A stretch of DNA of 6,139 bases from positions 1 to 6,139 of the forward strand of contig CAMWQV010000136.1 of assembly GCA_947176425.1 (NCBI GenBank). The letters run 5' to 3'. The stretch is from an uncultured Clostridia bacterium (lineage in GTDB: Bacteria > Bacillota > Clostridia > Oscillospirales > Oscillospiraceae). Shown piece by piece: positions 1 to 6,016 of this stretch (its first letter is position 1; each line of letters begins with the position of its first letter). Both the position numbers and the translations under genes were made by a program. The notes under the pieces are model-generated. The model was not told the DNA's origin, did not search any database, and was given only the letters and a program-made list of their open reading frames with translations.

Positions 1-34
1 TTGTTCTCTCGGCAGGGGGGCTCGGATCTGTTGA

Positions 35-559
35 TTAGCTACATGTCCTGCCCCCCGCGGGACGCATTTTCCGAAACAGCCCCTGTAATTCAAACGATTC
101 CGGCGTGGTCCGTTCGGTGGGGATAACCTCGCTGCCGATCATGTTCTGATTCGTGCCGATTAGTCCAACTTTCGCGCCAAGACACTGCTCTAAAATATCT
201 TTCAGCAGATAAGTCGTTGTTGTTTTTCCGTTGGTTCCGGTGATCCCGATCAATGTCATCTCCGCGGCGGGATCACGGAACCAGTTTTTTCCAACTGCCG
301 CTAACGCGGCGCGGCTGTCAGGGGTCAGCACATAGGGGACAGATTCCGCCGGTTCTTTTTCGCACAGAACGCACGCGGCTCCTTTTTCCAGCGCCATTGG
401 GATATACCGGTGTCCGTCGGTCTCGTATCCGGTCATAGCGACAAACAGTTCGCCGGGTTTTGTTGCTCTGGAATCATAGCTGACGCCGGAAATTTCTGTT
501 GTCTATTCCATGTTCGAGGCGGAAATCTCCACGCCCCGCAGCAATTCGCTCAAAAACAT
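35..559 (-). pseudogene. murE: murE 5' part, interrupted by in-frame TAG and broken at the left edge
   Basis: MurE is the cytoplasmic Mur ligase that adds the third stem-peptide residue (meso-diaminopimelate or lysine) to UDP-MurNAc-L-Ala-D-Glu. From an ATG at 559 the frame reads MFLSELLRGVEISASNME, then TAG (503-505, codon 19), then TTEISGVSYDSRATKPGELF and on without a shift. Both sides match the usual MurE N-terminal domain, so one substitution (for example CAG to TAG) explains the stop. Downstream are the ATP-binding loop GTNGKTTT (residues 108-115 from this ATG) and the family motif TTPES (151-155). The frame ends at TAA 35-37, after MRPAGGRTCS, where MurE should continue into the invariant MEVSSHAL. 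The start lies 29 nt after the PBP stop and its Shine-Dalgarno is weak (GGAAAG, 575-580). Re-initiation at ATG 436 has no visible ribosome-binding site. Identity is certain; whether the gene is truly broken or mis-sequenced is not. Confidence 0.85.
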
Positions 560-588
560 CGTATGCAGCCCACACTTTCCGTATTCTA

Positions 589-2991
589 CTAATCCGCGGT
601 CGTCGAGGTCTGGCCCATCTGCACCGTCACAACGGTTCCGGCGGCAACCTCCGTTCCGGCATCCAGCGACTGGTTGATAGCTTTGATTCCTTTCGTACCG
701 CTGGCGCCGGTGGCTTTCATAATCAGTCCGGCGTTTGTCATCGCCTTATTCGCATCAGAGGCGGACATCCCGACTACATTGGGAACGGTGCAGGGCGCGT
801 TCGGCTTTTCTTCTCCCATATAGAAAATGATCTCCGCGCCTGCCGGAATAATCGCGCCGCCCGCGGGGGTCTGGTCGGTAACAGTCTCCCCGTTTCCCAC
901 GGTTCTGTAAGAGGAAAATCCATACTCGTTCAGTTTGGCAACAGCATCGTCTTTGGTCAGACCCACTACATAGGGCACAGTCAGCTCTATAGCGTCCAGC
1001 GTATCCCCGCTGTACTGGGGAGAAATCCCCAAATAGGGCAGGATATCGGACATAATGGAGGACGCAGTGGGCGCGGCCATATTGCCGCCGGAAACGTAAG
1101 TCCCGGTATCACGGGCTGGGCTATCCAACGTCAGAAGCATAATGACCTGCGGGTCATCGGCGGGGGCGAAGCACATAAAGGAAACGACAACATCGTTCTT
1201 ACCGGTTTTCGGGTTCGTTGTGCCGGTTTTATCCGCCGTGCCGGTCTTGCCGCCGATCCGGTAGCCTGTCACCTGCCCGTTTTTTCCGCCGGCGTCTGAC
1301 ACAACGTATTCCAGAATTTCACGTACCGTCGCGGAGGTCTCCTCGCTGATGACCTGCCGAACGGGTGTCGCGTCGTGCTGCCTGACAACATTTCCATTGC
1401 CGTCTATTTCTTTCTCCACCAGATACGGCGTATACAGATACCCGCCGTTGATGCAGGCGGCCTGGGCGGTAATCAGTTCAATGGGCGTCACGGTAAACGT
1501 CTGCCCGAAGGAATAAGACGCCAGAGTAACATCCGAACGCTTCACATCCTCATTAATTATTCCGGCGGCCTCGCCGTTAATATCCAGTCCTGTCGGCTCA
1601 AACAGACCGAAGGCTTCCATATAATTCCAAAAGGTCTCGCCGCCCACGTCAAACCCGATCCGGATAAAAGCCGGGTTGCAGGAATGCCCCACCGCTTCTT
1701 TCAGCGACTGCTGCTTATGCCCATATTTGTTGCTGCACCAGATGGGTTTTTCATAACCGGCCAGCTTGACATATCCGTTGCAGTAATAGCTGCTGTTCAG
1801 ATTGGTCTTGCCCTCTTCCAGCGCCATTGACAAAGTAATGACCTTGAACGTGGAACCCGGCTCGTAAGTATCGTTGACCGCCTTGTTGCGCCACTGCTTG
1901 CTCTGCATATCGCCCTGGCCATAGACATCATTGTTCCCTTTCGGCTGGCCGATTTTTGCCTGTAGCAGAGAATCGTAAATTGCCCACGGGTCGTTGGCGT
2001 CATAAGTCGGATTAGAAGCCATTGCAAGAATTGCGCCATTGCGGGGGTCCATGACGATTCCCGCCGCGCCGTTTTCCGCGCCGAACTTGCTGACCATATC
2101 GGCAAGACCGCGCTCGACATAATTCTGGATATTGCTGTCGATGGTTAATTGCAGGCTGTTTCCGTCCTCGGCGTCATAGTACTGTTCATACTGGAACATC
2201 ATTTCTGAGCCTTGGGCGTCCTTGGCCGTTACCGCGAGACCGGTCTTGCCGTCCAGCGAACTCTCATAAATCGCTTCCAGACCGTATGCGCCATGATTTT
2301 CCTTGTTCAGAAAGCCGATGACATGGGCGGCGAGGGAGCTGTAGGGATAGTATCGCTTTGCGTCGCTTTGCAGGTAAATTCCCTGGATGGTTTTTCCGGT
2401 TTCATTCTTGCTGATAAAATCCCGGACTTTATCTCCGACGGCGGTTTTATCCACTCTGGTTTTCAGAATCTCGTACTGGCTCCAGGTTTTTTCCATTTTT
2501 TCATAGATGGTGCTTTTTTCGATCTCCAGCAGTTCCGACAATTTTTCCGCGATCAGGTCCTTGTACTCCTGCCCTGTCATCGGCAAAGTTTCGCCGGACT
2601 TAACGCCTGCCGCTAATTTTTCCGCCCGTTCCTCATCCATTTTATTGGCGCGCTCGTTGATGGCTTTGGGGTCCAGGAACACGGTGTCAGCGGTTGCGGA
2701 AATTGCCAGAATGGTTCCGTTCCGGTCATAAATCGTCCCGCGGGAAGCGGAAATCGTCGTACTGCGGGTCTGCTGGAGGGACGCACGCCGTTTCAGGTCG
2801 TCCGCCTGATTGATGGTCAGGTCATAAGCCTTCGCGAATACCGCCAAAAACGTTGCCACGCCGAACACCAGCAGCAGAAGGATCGTCCTTTGCTGGATGA
2901 CGCGTTTGGCCTGTCTCGCAGCGTCAGGCGGACGTTTTTTTTGTTTTTCTTTTTTTGGGGCCGCCTTGCGGTTGGGATCAGATGACCTCAT
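589..2991 (-). CDS. Class B penicillin-binding protein with two PASTA domains (PbpB/SpoVD/FtsI family)
   Basis: This 800-residue, membrane-anchored D,D-transpeptidase cross-links peptidoglycan at the division septum, or at the spore cortex if it is a SpoVD. A basic cytoplasmic tail (1-35) is followed by one membrane segment (about 36-55). The PBP dimerisation domain starts at SRGTIYDRNG (83-92). The transpeptidase domain (about 300-655) carries the three catalytic motifs: STFK with nucleophile Ser380, SCN (437-439) and KTGT (582-585). Two PASTA repeats follow (about 671-727 and 733-793, beginning TVPYVVG and TVPNVVG). Cys419 and Cys438 flank the active site. I chose the ATG at 2991 because a perfect AAGGAGG (2997-3003) lies 5 nt upstream; the frame is open 32 codons further, but that stretch crosses a hairpin and lacks PBP similarity. 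The gene is preceded by ftsL and followed by murE, as in other Gram-positive dcw clusters. Two PASTA repeats recall B. subtilis PbpB, while the Cys pair recalls SpoVD, so I leave the symbol blank. Confidence 0.95.
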   Translation of the reverse strand: MRSSDPNRKAAPKKEKQKKRPPDAARQAKRVIQQRTILLLLVFGVATFLAVFAKAYDLTINQADDLKRRASLQQTRSTTISASRGTIYDRNGTILAISATADTVFLDPKAINERANKMDEERAEKLAAGVKSGETLPMTGQEYKDLIAEKLSELLEIEKSTIYEKMEKTWSQYEILKTRVDKTAVGDKVRDFISKNETGKTIQGIYLQSDAKRYYPYSSLAAHVIGFLNKENHGAYGLEAIYESSLDGKTGLAVTAKDAQGSEMMFQYEQYYDAEDGNSLQLTIDSNIQNYVERGLADMVSKFGAENGAAGIVMDPRNGAILAMASNPTYDANDPWAIYDSLLQAKIGQPKGNNDVYGQGDMQSKQWRNKAVNDTYEPGSTFKVITLSMALEEGKTNLNSSYYCNGYVKLAGYEKPIWCSNKYGHKQQSLKEAVGHSCNPAFIRIGFDVGGETFWNYMEAFGLFEPTGLDINGEAAGIINEDVKRSDVTLASYSFGQTFTVTPIELITAQAACINGGYLYTPYLVEKEIDGNGNVVRQHDATPVRQVISEETSATVREILEYVVSDAGGKNGQVTGYRIGGKTGTADKTGTTNPKTGKNDVVVSFMCFAPADDPQVIMLLTLDSPARDTGTYVSGGNMAAPTASSIMSDILPYLGISPQYSGDTLDAIELTVPYVVGLTKDDAVAKLNEYGFSSYRTVGNGETVTDQTPAGGAIIPAGAEIIFYMGEEKPNAPCTVPNVVGMSASDANKAMTNAGLIMKATGASGTKGIKAINQSLDAGTEVAAGTVVTVQMGQTSTTAD

Positions 2992-2996
2992 AAATG

Positions 2997-3003
2997 CCTC
3001 CTT
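2997..3003 (-). promoter_or_regulatory. Shine-Dalgarno of the PBP gene
   Basis: AAGGAGG on the minus strand with a 5-nt spacer (CATTT) to the ATG at 2991. It is the strongest ribosome-binding site in the window. It decides the start against the upstream in-frame codon at 3087, which would add 32 residues without family similarity. Confidence 0.85.
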
Positions 3004-3012
3004 TTTTAACAG

Positions 3013-3043
3013 AAAAGAGTAAGAGGGCGGCGCCCCCCTACTC
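3013..3043 (-). terminator. Terminator-like hairpin inside the operon, between ftsL and the PBP gene
   Basis: On the minus strand the arms at 3031-3043 and 3017-3029 pair along all 13 positions (11 Watson-Crick pairs and 2 G-U wobbles) around a single central base, so the top pairs must open to form a loop. The stem is GC-rich near the apex (GGGCG/CGCCC). It is followed at once by UUUUCUGUU, a short U-tract beginning at 3016. The Shine-Dalgarno of the PBP gene begins only 9 nt after UUUU. The arrangement fits a weak intrinsic terminator or attenuator, or an RNA-processing or stability element. The direction is minus, because no T-run follows on the plus strand. What is seen is the pairing; function is inferred. 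Confidence 0.55.
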
Positions 3044-3087
3044 GAACAGCGACTGGGCAGAGTACCCAATAAGGAGTATACTTCCAC

Positions 3088-3684
3088 TCATTGGAAATAT
3101 TCCAGGACTTCGTGAAACTTTCGCTTGACCGCGGTGATTATTTTTGTCACAGGACTCACGTCGTCGTCCCCAAAGGAGACGGCTTGATCCTCGCCGGGAA
3201 GATCGATATAATATATCTGACTGTCGCTGGGCTGTGTCATTCCGGCCGCTTCCGCCATTTCCTTCACGCTGGTCAGGTCAAAGGCCTGTTCGTATCGGGT
3301 GAGCAGAGATACCTGCTGTGTTTTCAGCACCTCGATCTGGTTCTTCATATCGACGATATGGCGGGAAATGGCGTTGAGCTGGATATAGCACGCCAGAATC
3401 AGCACCATCAGGAGCACGACGCCCGCAAAACTGACAATAGCGGCGGGAGAAATTTTTTGCGCGGCACGGAGCGCGGCCTGGGTCATGGCTCTCTGTTTGG
3501 CGCGTCTGGCCCTGATCGCTTCTTCTCTGCGCTGGAATCGCACTTCTTCCAGCTCCCGGCGGCGCTGGGCGCGTTCCCATTCCCGCTGTTCCTGAACGTC
3601 TGGCTTTCTGGCAAGGTTCCCCTCAGCGGACGGTCTTGGACGCCGGTTCCGGTCGTTGTATCTGCCGTTTCTCCCAGCAGCCAT
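3088..3684 (-). CDS. ftsL: FtsL-like bitopic cell-division protein
   Basis: A 198-residue single-pass membrane protein in the ftsL position between rsmH and the septal PBP. FtsL forms a complex with FtsB/DivIC and helps activate septal peptidoglycan synthesis. The N-terminal 79 residues are cytoplasmic and extremely rich in Arg and Glu (for example REWERAQRRRELEEVRFQRR, 34-53). The membrane helix spans about 80-104 (SPAAIVSFAGVVLLMVLILA). A short leucine-type coiled coil follows (about 105-135). After it comes a C-terminal extracytoplasmic tail with YYIDLPGEDQAV (158-169), a stretch I recall in clostridial FtsL-like proteins. The sequence is weakly conserved, as usual for FtsL, so the call rests mainly on topology and position. 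The ATG at 3684 is supported by AAAGGAG (3691-3697), 6 nt upstream. B. subtilis FtsL is near 117 residues; the excess here is mostly the N-terminal extension and the C-terminal tail. Confidence 0.85.
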   Translation of the reverse strand: MAAGRNGRYNDRNRRPRPSAEGNLARKPDVQEQREWERAQRRRELEEVRFQRREEAIRARRAKQRAMTQAALRAAQKISPAAIVSFAGVVLLMVLILACYIQLNAISRHIVDMKNQIEVLKTQQVSLLTRYEQAFDLTSVKEMAEAAGMTQPSDSQIYYIDLPGEDQAVSFGDDDVSPVTKIITAVKRKFHEVLEYFQ

Positions 3685-3699
3685 GCCCCTCTCCTTTCC

Positions 3700-3729
3700 G
3701 TCCCCGGCGGCTGCAAAACAGCGGGGGAC
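3700..3729 (-). other. Possible RNA hairpin just upstream of the ftsL ribosome-binding site
   Basis: Outer arms GTCCCC and GGGGAC (3700-3705 and 3724-3729) pair perfectly. Inside them GCTG and CAGC (3710-3713 and 3719-3722) form a second short stem with a five-base loop, separated by an asymmetric internal loop. The structure lies in the 91-nt rsmH-ftsL gap and ends 2 nt before the ftsL Shine-Dalgarno (3691-3697). No U-tract follows, so it is not an intrinsic terminator. It could affect ftsL translation or transcript processing, or be chance in GC-rich sequence. Confidence 0.3.
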
Positions 3730-3775
3730 AGTGTGTCTTTACTTTTTCTCTCCGGAAAAAGCAGTAAATGGAGTT

Positions 3776-4717
3776 CTAATCACACCGTTCCGCGATACGG
3801 AGCTTCGCACTGCGGGAACGCGGGTTTTCGTTGATCTCCGAGGGTCCGGCGGTCAGCGGTTTTCTGGTGATCAGTTTTACTTTCGGTTTTTTGCCGCACA
3901 CGCAGACCGGAAACTGCGGCGGACAGGTACAGCCAACGGCCATAGCGCGCATTGACTGCTTGACAATCCGGTCCTCCAGGCTGTGAAAGGTGATAACAGC
4001 CAGCCTTCCGCCCGGTTTCAGACCGTCCACAGCGGCTTCCAGCATGGGCGGGAGGGCGTCCAGCTCCCCGTTCACGGCAATGCGCACCGCCTGAAAAGTT
4101 CGTTTTGCGGGGTGCTGTTTTTCCCGCAGGGCCGCGGCGGGCATCGCGCTGCGGATAATCTCCACTAACTCACCGGTAGAGCAAATCGGGCTTTCCTCTC
4201 TGCGCCGTACAATCCCGCGGGCAATCTGCGGCGCATACCGTTCCTCCCCGTACTCATACAAAATACGGGTCAGTTCCTCTCTGCTCCAGGAGTTGACAAC
4301 CGTTTTCGCGTCCAGCTCCGCGCTCTCGTCCATCCGCATATCCAGCGGCGCGTCCTGCATATAGCTGAACCCGCGCCGGGCCTCGTCCAGCTGGGGAGAG
4401 GACACGCCCAAATCAAAGAGCATTCCGTCCACCAAACCAGCGTTCAGGTTCCGCAGAATCGCGGCCAAGTCACAGAAATTCCCGTGTACAAGGGTCACGC
4501 GGTCCAGGAAGCCGGACAGCCGTTCTTTTGCGGCGTCGATAGCGGCAAGATCCCGGTCGATCCCGATGATTTTTCCGCCCCGCCGCAGAATCTCAAGAGA
4601 ATGTCCGGCGCGGCCCAAAGTACCGTCCACATAGACGCCGCCCTCACGGACGCGCAGACCATCCAGGCACTCCTGAAGCAATACAGGAACATGTCCAAAA
4701 TCACATTTTTCCATCAT
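3776..4717 (-). CDS. rsmH: 16S rRNA (cytosine-1402-N4)-methyltransferase RsmH
   Basis: RsmH (MraW) uses S-adenosylmethionine to methylate N4 of C1402 in the 16S rRNA decoding centre. The 313-residue product has the usual family length and motifs: HVPVLLQE near the N-terminus (9-16), the SAM loop DGTLGRAGHS (31-40), IGIDRD (51-56), FDLGVSSPQLD (101-111), RGFSYMQDAPLDMRMD (115-130), HPAKRTFQAVRIAVNGEL (202-219), ITFHSLEDRIVK (242-253) and the C-terminal TRKPLTAGPSEINENPRSRSAKLR (285-308). The tail contains a four-Cys cluster, CTCPPQFPVCVC (263-274), which I recall as common in Firmicutes members. The gene starts 26 nt after the mraZ stop. The start is uncertain: ATG 4717 or the adjacent ATG 4714 fits the family, while GGAGA (4733-4737) would be better spaced for TTG 4723. 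A TTG at 4741 also opens the frame but adds residues not seen in the family. Confidence 0.97.
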   Translation of the reverse strand: MMEKCDFGHVPVLLQECLDGLRVREGGVYVDGTLGRAGHSLEILRRGGKIIGIDRDLAAIDAAKERLSGFLDRVTLVHGNFCDLAAILRNLNAGLVDGMLFDLGVSSPQLDEARRGFSYMQDAPLDMRMDESAELDAKTVVNSWSREELTRILYEYGEERYAPQIARGIVRRREESPICSTGELVEIIRSAMPAAALREKQHPAKRTFQAVRIAVNGELDALPPMLEAAVDGLKPGGRLAVITFHSLEDRIVKQSMRAMAVGCTCPPQFPVCVCGKKPKVKLITRKPLTAGPSEINENPRSRSAKLRIAERCD

Positions 4718-4743
4718 ATACAAATTGTCTGGTCTCCACAAAA

Positions 4744-5163
4744 TCAGAAACCAAGCTCCTCCATAGCGGCGGTGAGGTTTTCGGGGTCCAGACCTTCCTC
4801 CTCAATAGGCGCCCACCGCTGAGGGTTCCAGAGTTCGAGGTACTTCGAGACGCCGTTGATAATAACTTCTTTTTCCAGCGCCGCATATTTCCGCAGATTT
4901 GCGGGAATGAGTATCCGGCCCTGCTTATCGGGCTGGCACTCTGCGGTGTTGGCGAATAGGGCACGCCGCATGGTTCGGGCTTTGGAGCTGGGCAGGGCAT
5001 CGAATTTTGCCGTCAAATCGGCCCATTTCTCTTCAGAGTAGACGGACAGGCAGCCGTCGAGCCCGGTAGTGACATAAAATGTCTCCCCCAGCTCCTCCCG
5101 GAATTTCGCGGGAATAAAGAGGCGGCCTTTGGCATCGATATTATGCTGATACTGACCGATCAC
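4744..5163 (-). CDS. mraZ: Transcriptional regulator MraZ
   Basis: MraZ is a ring-forming DNA-binding protein with two SpoVT/AbrB-like halves; it regulates the dcw cluster, including its own promoter. The 139-residue product has the two hallmark DxxxR motifs, DAKGR (10-14) and DKQGR (79-83). Each is followed by a strand and I-P-A (LFIPAKFRE, ILIPANLRK). The length is close to the family norm of about 140-150. I chose the GTG at 5163 because the protein then begins VIGQYQHNIDAKGR, matching the usual MraZ start. An AGGTGG (5169-5174) lies 5 nt upstream. The frame remains open upstream, but that sequence is the AT-rich promoter region and reads as low-quality protein. mraZ is the first gene of the cluster. 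Three candidate operator repeats lie between its promoter and its start codon, so negative autoregulation is likely. Confidence 0.96.
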   Translation of the reverse strand: MIGQYQHNIDAKGRLFIPAKFREELGETFYVTTGLDGCLSVYSEEKWADLTAKFDALPSSKARTMRRALFANTAECQPDKQGRILIPANLRKYAALEKEVIINGVSKYLELWNPQRWAPIEEEGLDPENLTAAMEELGF

Positions 5164-5226
5164 GCAGGCCACCTGCCTTTCTGACCGCCGCACAGGGACC
5201 CATACGAACGGAAAGGGAGACGGGTT

Positions 5227-5252
5227 CCCTACCTTCCCCCACTTCTCCCCAC
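5227..5252 (-). promoter_or_regulatory. MraZ box: three direct repeats at 10-bp period
   Basis: The minus strand reads GTGGGGAGAAGTGGGG, then GAAGGTAGGG. The repeat cores are TGGGG (5247-5251), TGGGG (5237-5241) and TAGGG (5227-5231), each separated by exactly 5 nt. In E. coli, MraZ is known to bind TGGGN repeats separated by 5 nt in its own promoter, so spacing and core both match. The array begins about 4 nt after the predicted transcription start and lies about 64 nt upstream of the mraZ GTG. A bound MraZ ring would block promoter clearance. Binding is inferred from the pattern. Confidence 0.8.
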
Positions 5253-5262
5253 CATGGCAAAT

Positions 5263-5291
5263 AGTATAAATCATCCAAGACGGAAATGCAA
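5263..5291 (-). promoter_or_regulatory. Housekeeping-sigma promoter for mraZ and the dcw cluster
   Basis: On the minus strand the -35 is TTGCAT (5286-5291), followed by a 17-bp spacer and the -10 TATACT (5263-5268). An A/T tract (about 5297-5312, AAAAATCAAAAAAATT) lies just upstream and could act as an UP element. Transcription would start near 5255-5257, giving a leader of about 93 nt that contains the three MraZ repeats. The promoter lies downstream of the terminator at 5389-5430, so it should drive mraZ-rsmH-ftsL-PBP-murE independently of coaD. Confidence 0.8.
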
Positions 5292-5388
5292 GCGCAATTT
5301 TTTTGATTTTTGTTGGGGAAAACAGTTGCTTTTCAGGGAAGTTAGACAAATGCCGCAAGAAAAACAGCCGTTCTATAAAAAGAATGTC

Positions 5389-5430
5389 AAAAAAAGAAAA
5401 CACCTTCAGCACAAAATGTTGCGCCAAAGG
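5389..5430 (-). terminator. Intrinsic terminator of the coaD / coiled-coil operon
   Basis: On the minus strand a 12-bp stem (arms 5419-5430 and 5403-5414, with three G-U wobbles) closes a four-base loop, CAUU (5415-5418). Two bases later comes UUUUCUUUUUUU (5400 down to 5389). The structure lies 59 nt past the stop codon of the coiled-coil gene and upstream of the mraZ promoter, separating the two transcription units. The remaining sequence of the 326-nt gap (5431-5489 and 5313-5388) shows no gene. Confidence 0.8.
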
Positions 5431-5489
5431 CATTTCAGGCCGCAAGATGTAGTTTGGGCTGAACAGCGGCGGGCTTTGCGTCAGTGTAG

Positions 5490-6008
5490 TCAAAATTTCC
5501 TGTCGCCGCCGCCCTGTTCCTCCAGTTTTGCCCGCAGCGCCCGGAGTTTTTCATTAGAGATCGCTTGGAATCGCGCCCGGGACGTTCGGATTTCCTCCAG
5601 AGCCATTTGAATCGCCTCCTCGGTCCGGCGCAGGGCGTCGTCCGTATACTCGTTTGCGACGCTGATCATGCTGTTGGCCTGTTCACCCGAACGGCGGGCC
5701 AGTTCTTTGGCTTTTTCCCGCGCGATTCGGGTAATCTCGCTCTCACCCACAATCGTTTTCGCGTCGATATCGGCCTGACGGCGGATCTTTTCCGCCTCTT
5801 TTTTTGCGTTTTCTACGTATTCCTCCCTGGCGCGGATCAGGTCCTGGGCTTTCTTCAGCTCTACGGGCAGCTTGCCCCGTATTTCGTCAATAATATCCAG
5901 GGCGTCCTCCCGTATGATTACGCACTTGTCACGGGCCATCGGCATGGATTTGGCGCTGTCGATCATATCAAAAAGCGCGTCTATCAGATAGTTAACATCA
6001 TTTTCCAT
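5490..6008 (-). CDS. Coiled-coil protein between coaD and mraZ (ATP synthase B/DivIVA-like, function unknown)
   Basis: A 172-residue soluble, highly charged helical protein. Residues about 33-165 are almost wholly Ala/Glu/Lys/Arg-rich heptad-like helix (for example EYVENAKKEAEKIRRQAD, 63-80, and EITRIAREKAKELARRSGEQ, 91-110). I see no signal peptide, membrane segment or nucleotide-binding motif. The N-terminal segment (MENDVNYLIDALFDMIDSAKSMP, then IIREDALDIIDEIRGKLPVELKKAQ) resembles proteins I recall downstream of coaD in Clostridia. Those are usually annotated only as 'ATPase' or as resembling ATP synthase subunit B/H or DivIVA because of the coiled coil; those names do not show an activity. 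The ATG at 6008 lies 8 nt after the coaD stop, with GAAAGG (6020-6025) about 11 nt upstream. Co-transcription with coaD is likely. Its place next to the dcw cluster invites, but does not prove, a role in division or envelope growth. Confidence 0.85.
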   Translation of the reverse strand: MENDVNYLIDALFDMIDSAKSMPMARDKCVIIREDALDIIDEIRGKLPVELKKAQDLIRAREEYVENAKKEAEKIRRQADIDAKTIVGESEITRIAREKAKELARRSGEQANSMISVANEYTDDALRRTEEAIQMALEEIRTSRARFQAISNEKLRALRAKLEEQGGGDRKF

Positions 6009-6016
6009 AAGATATC

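Noticed and set aside
15..56. Inverted repeat GGGGGGC (15-21) and GCCCCCC (50-56) at the left edge, possibly a mobile-element or integron-like end
   Set aside because: Only 7 bp of homopolymer-dominated pairing with no extension and no recognisable transposase or att sequence; likely chance or part of the damaged contig end.
499..1299. Long plus-strand open frame of 266 codons opposite the PBP gene
   Set aside because: It is antisense to strongly conserved PBP sequence including the KTG and PASTA regions, has no family resemblance and no supporting context; a shadow of GC-rich coding sequence.
3091..3834. Plus-strand open frame of 247 codons opposite ftsL
   Set aside because: It mirrors ftsL and the rsmH-ftsL gap, reads as low-complexity protein and shows no recognisable domain.
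5198..5202. A fourth MraZ repeat, TGGGT
   Set aside because: It is 29 bp from the third repeat, out of the exact 10-bp phase, and isolated.
5376..5388. TTGACA...TATAGA as a second promoter upstream of mraZ
   Set aside because: The two elements are only 7 nt apart, far from the 16-18 bp required, and they lie right behind the terminator U-tract.
5164..5493. N-terminal extension of MraZ by 110 codons
   Set aside because: The frame is open, but it runs through the terminator, promoter and MraZ repeats and is Phe/Leu-rich; family alignment and the Shine-Dalgarno place the start at GTG 5163.
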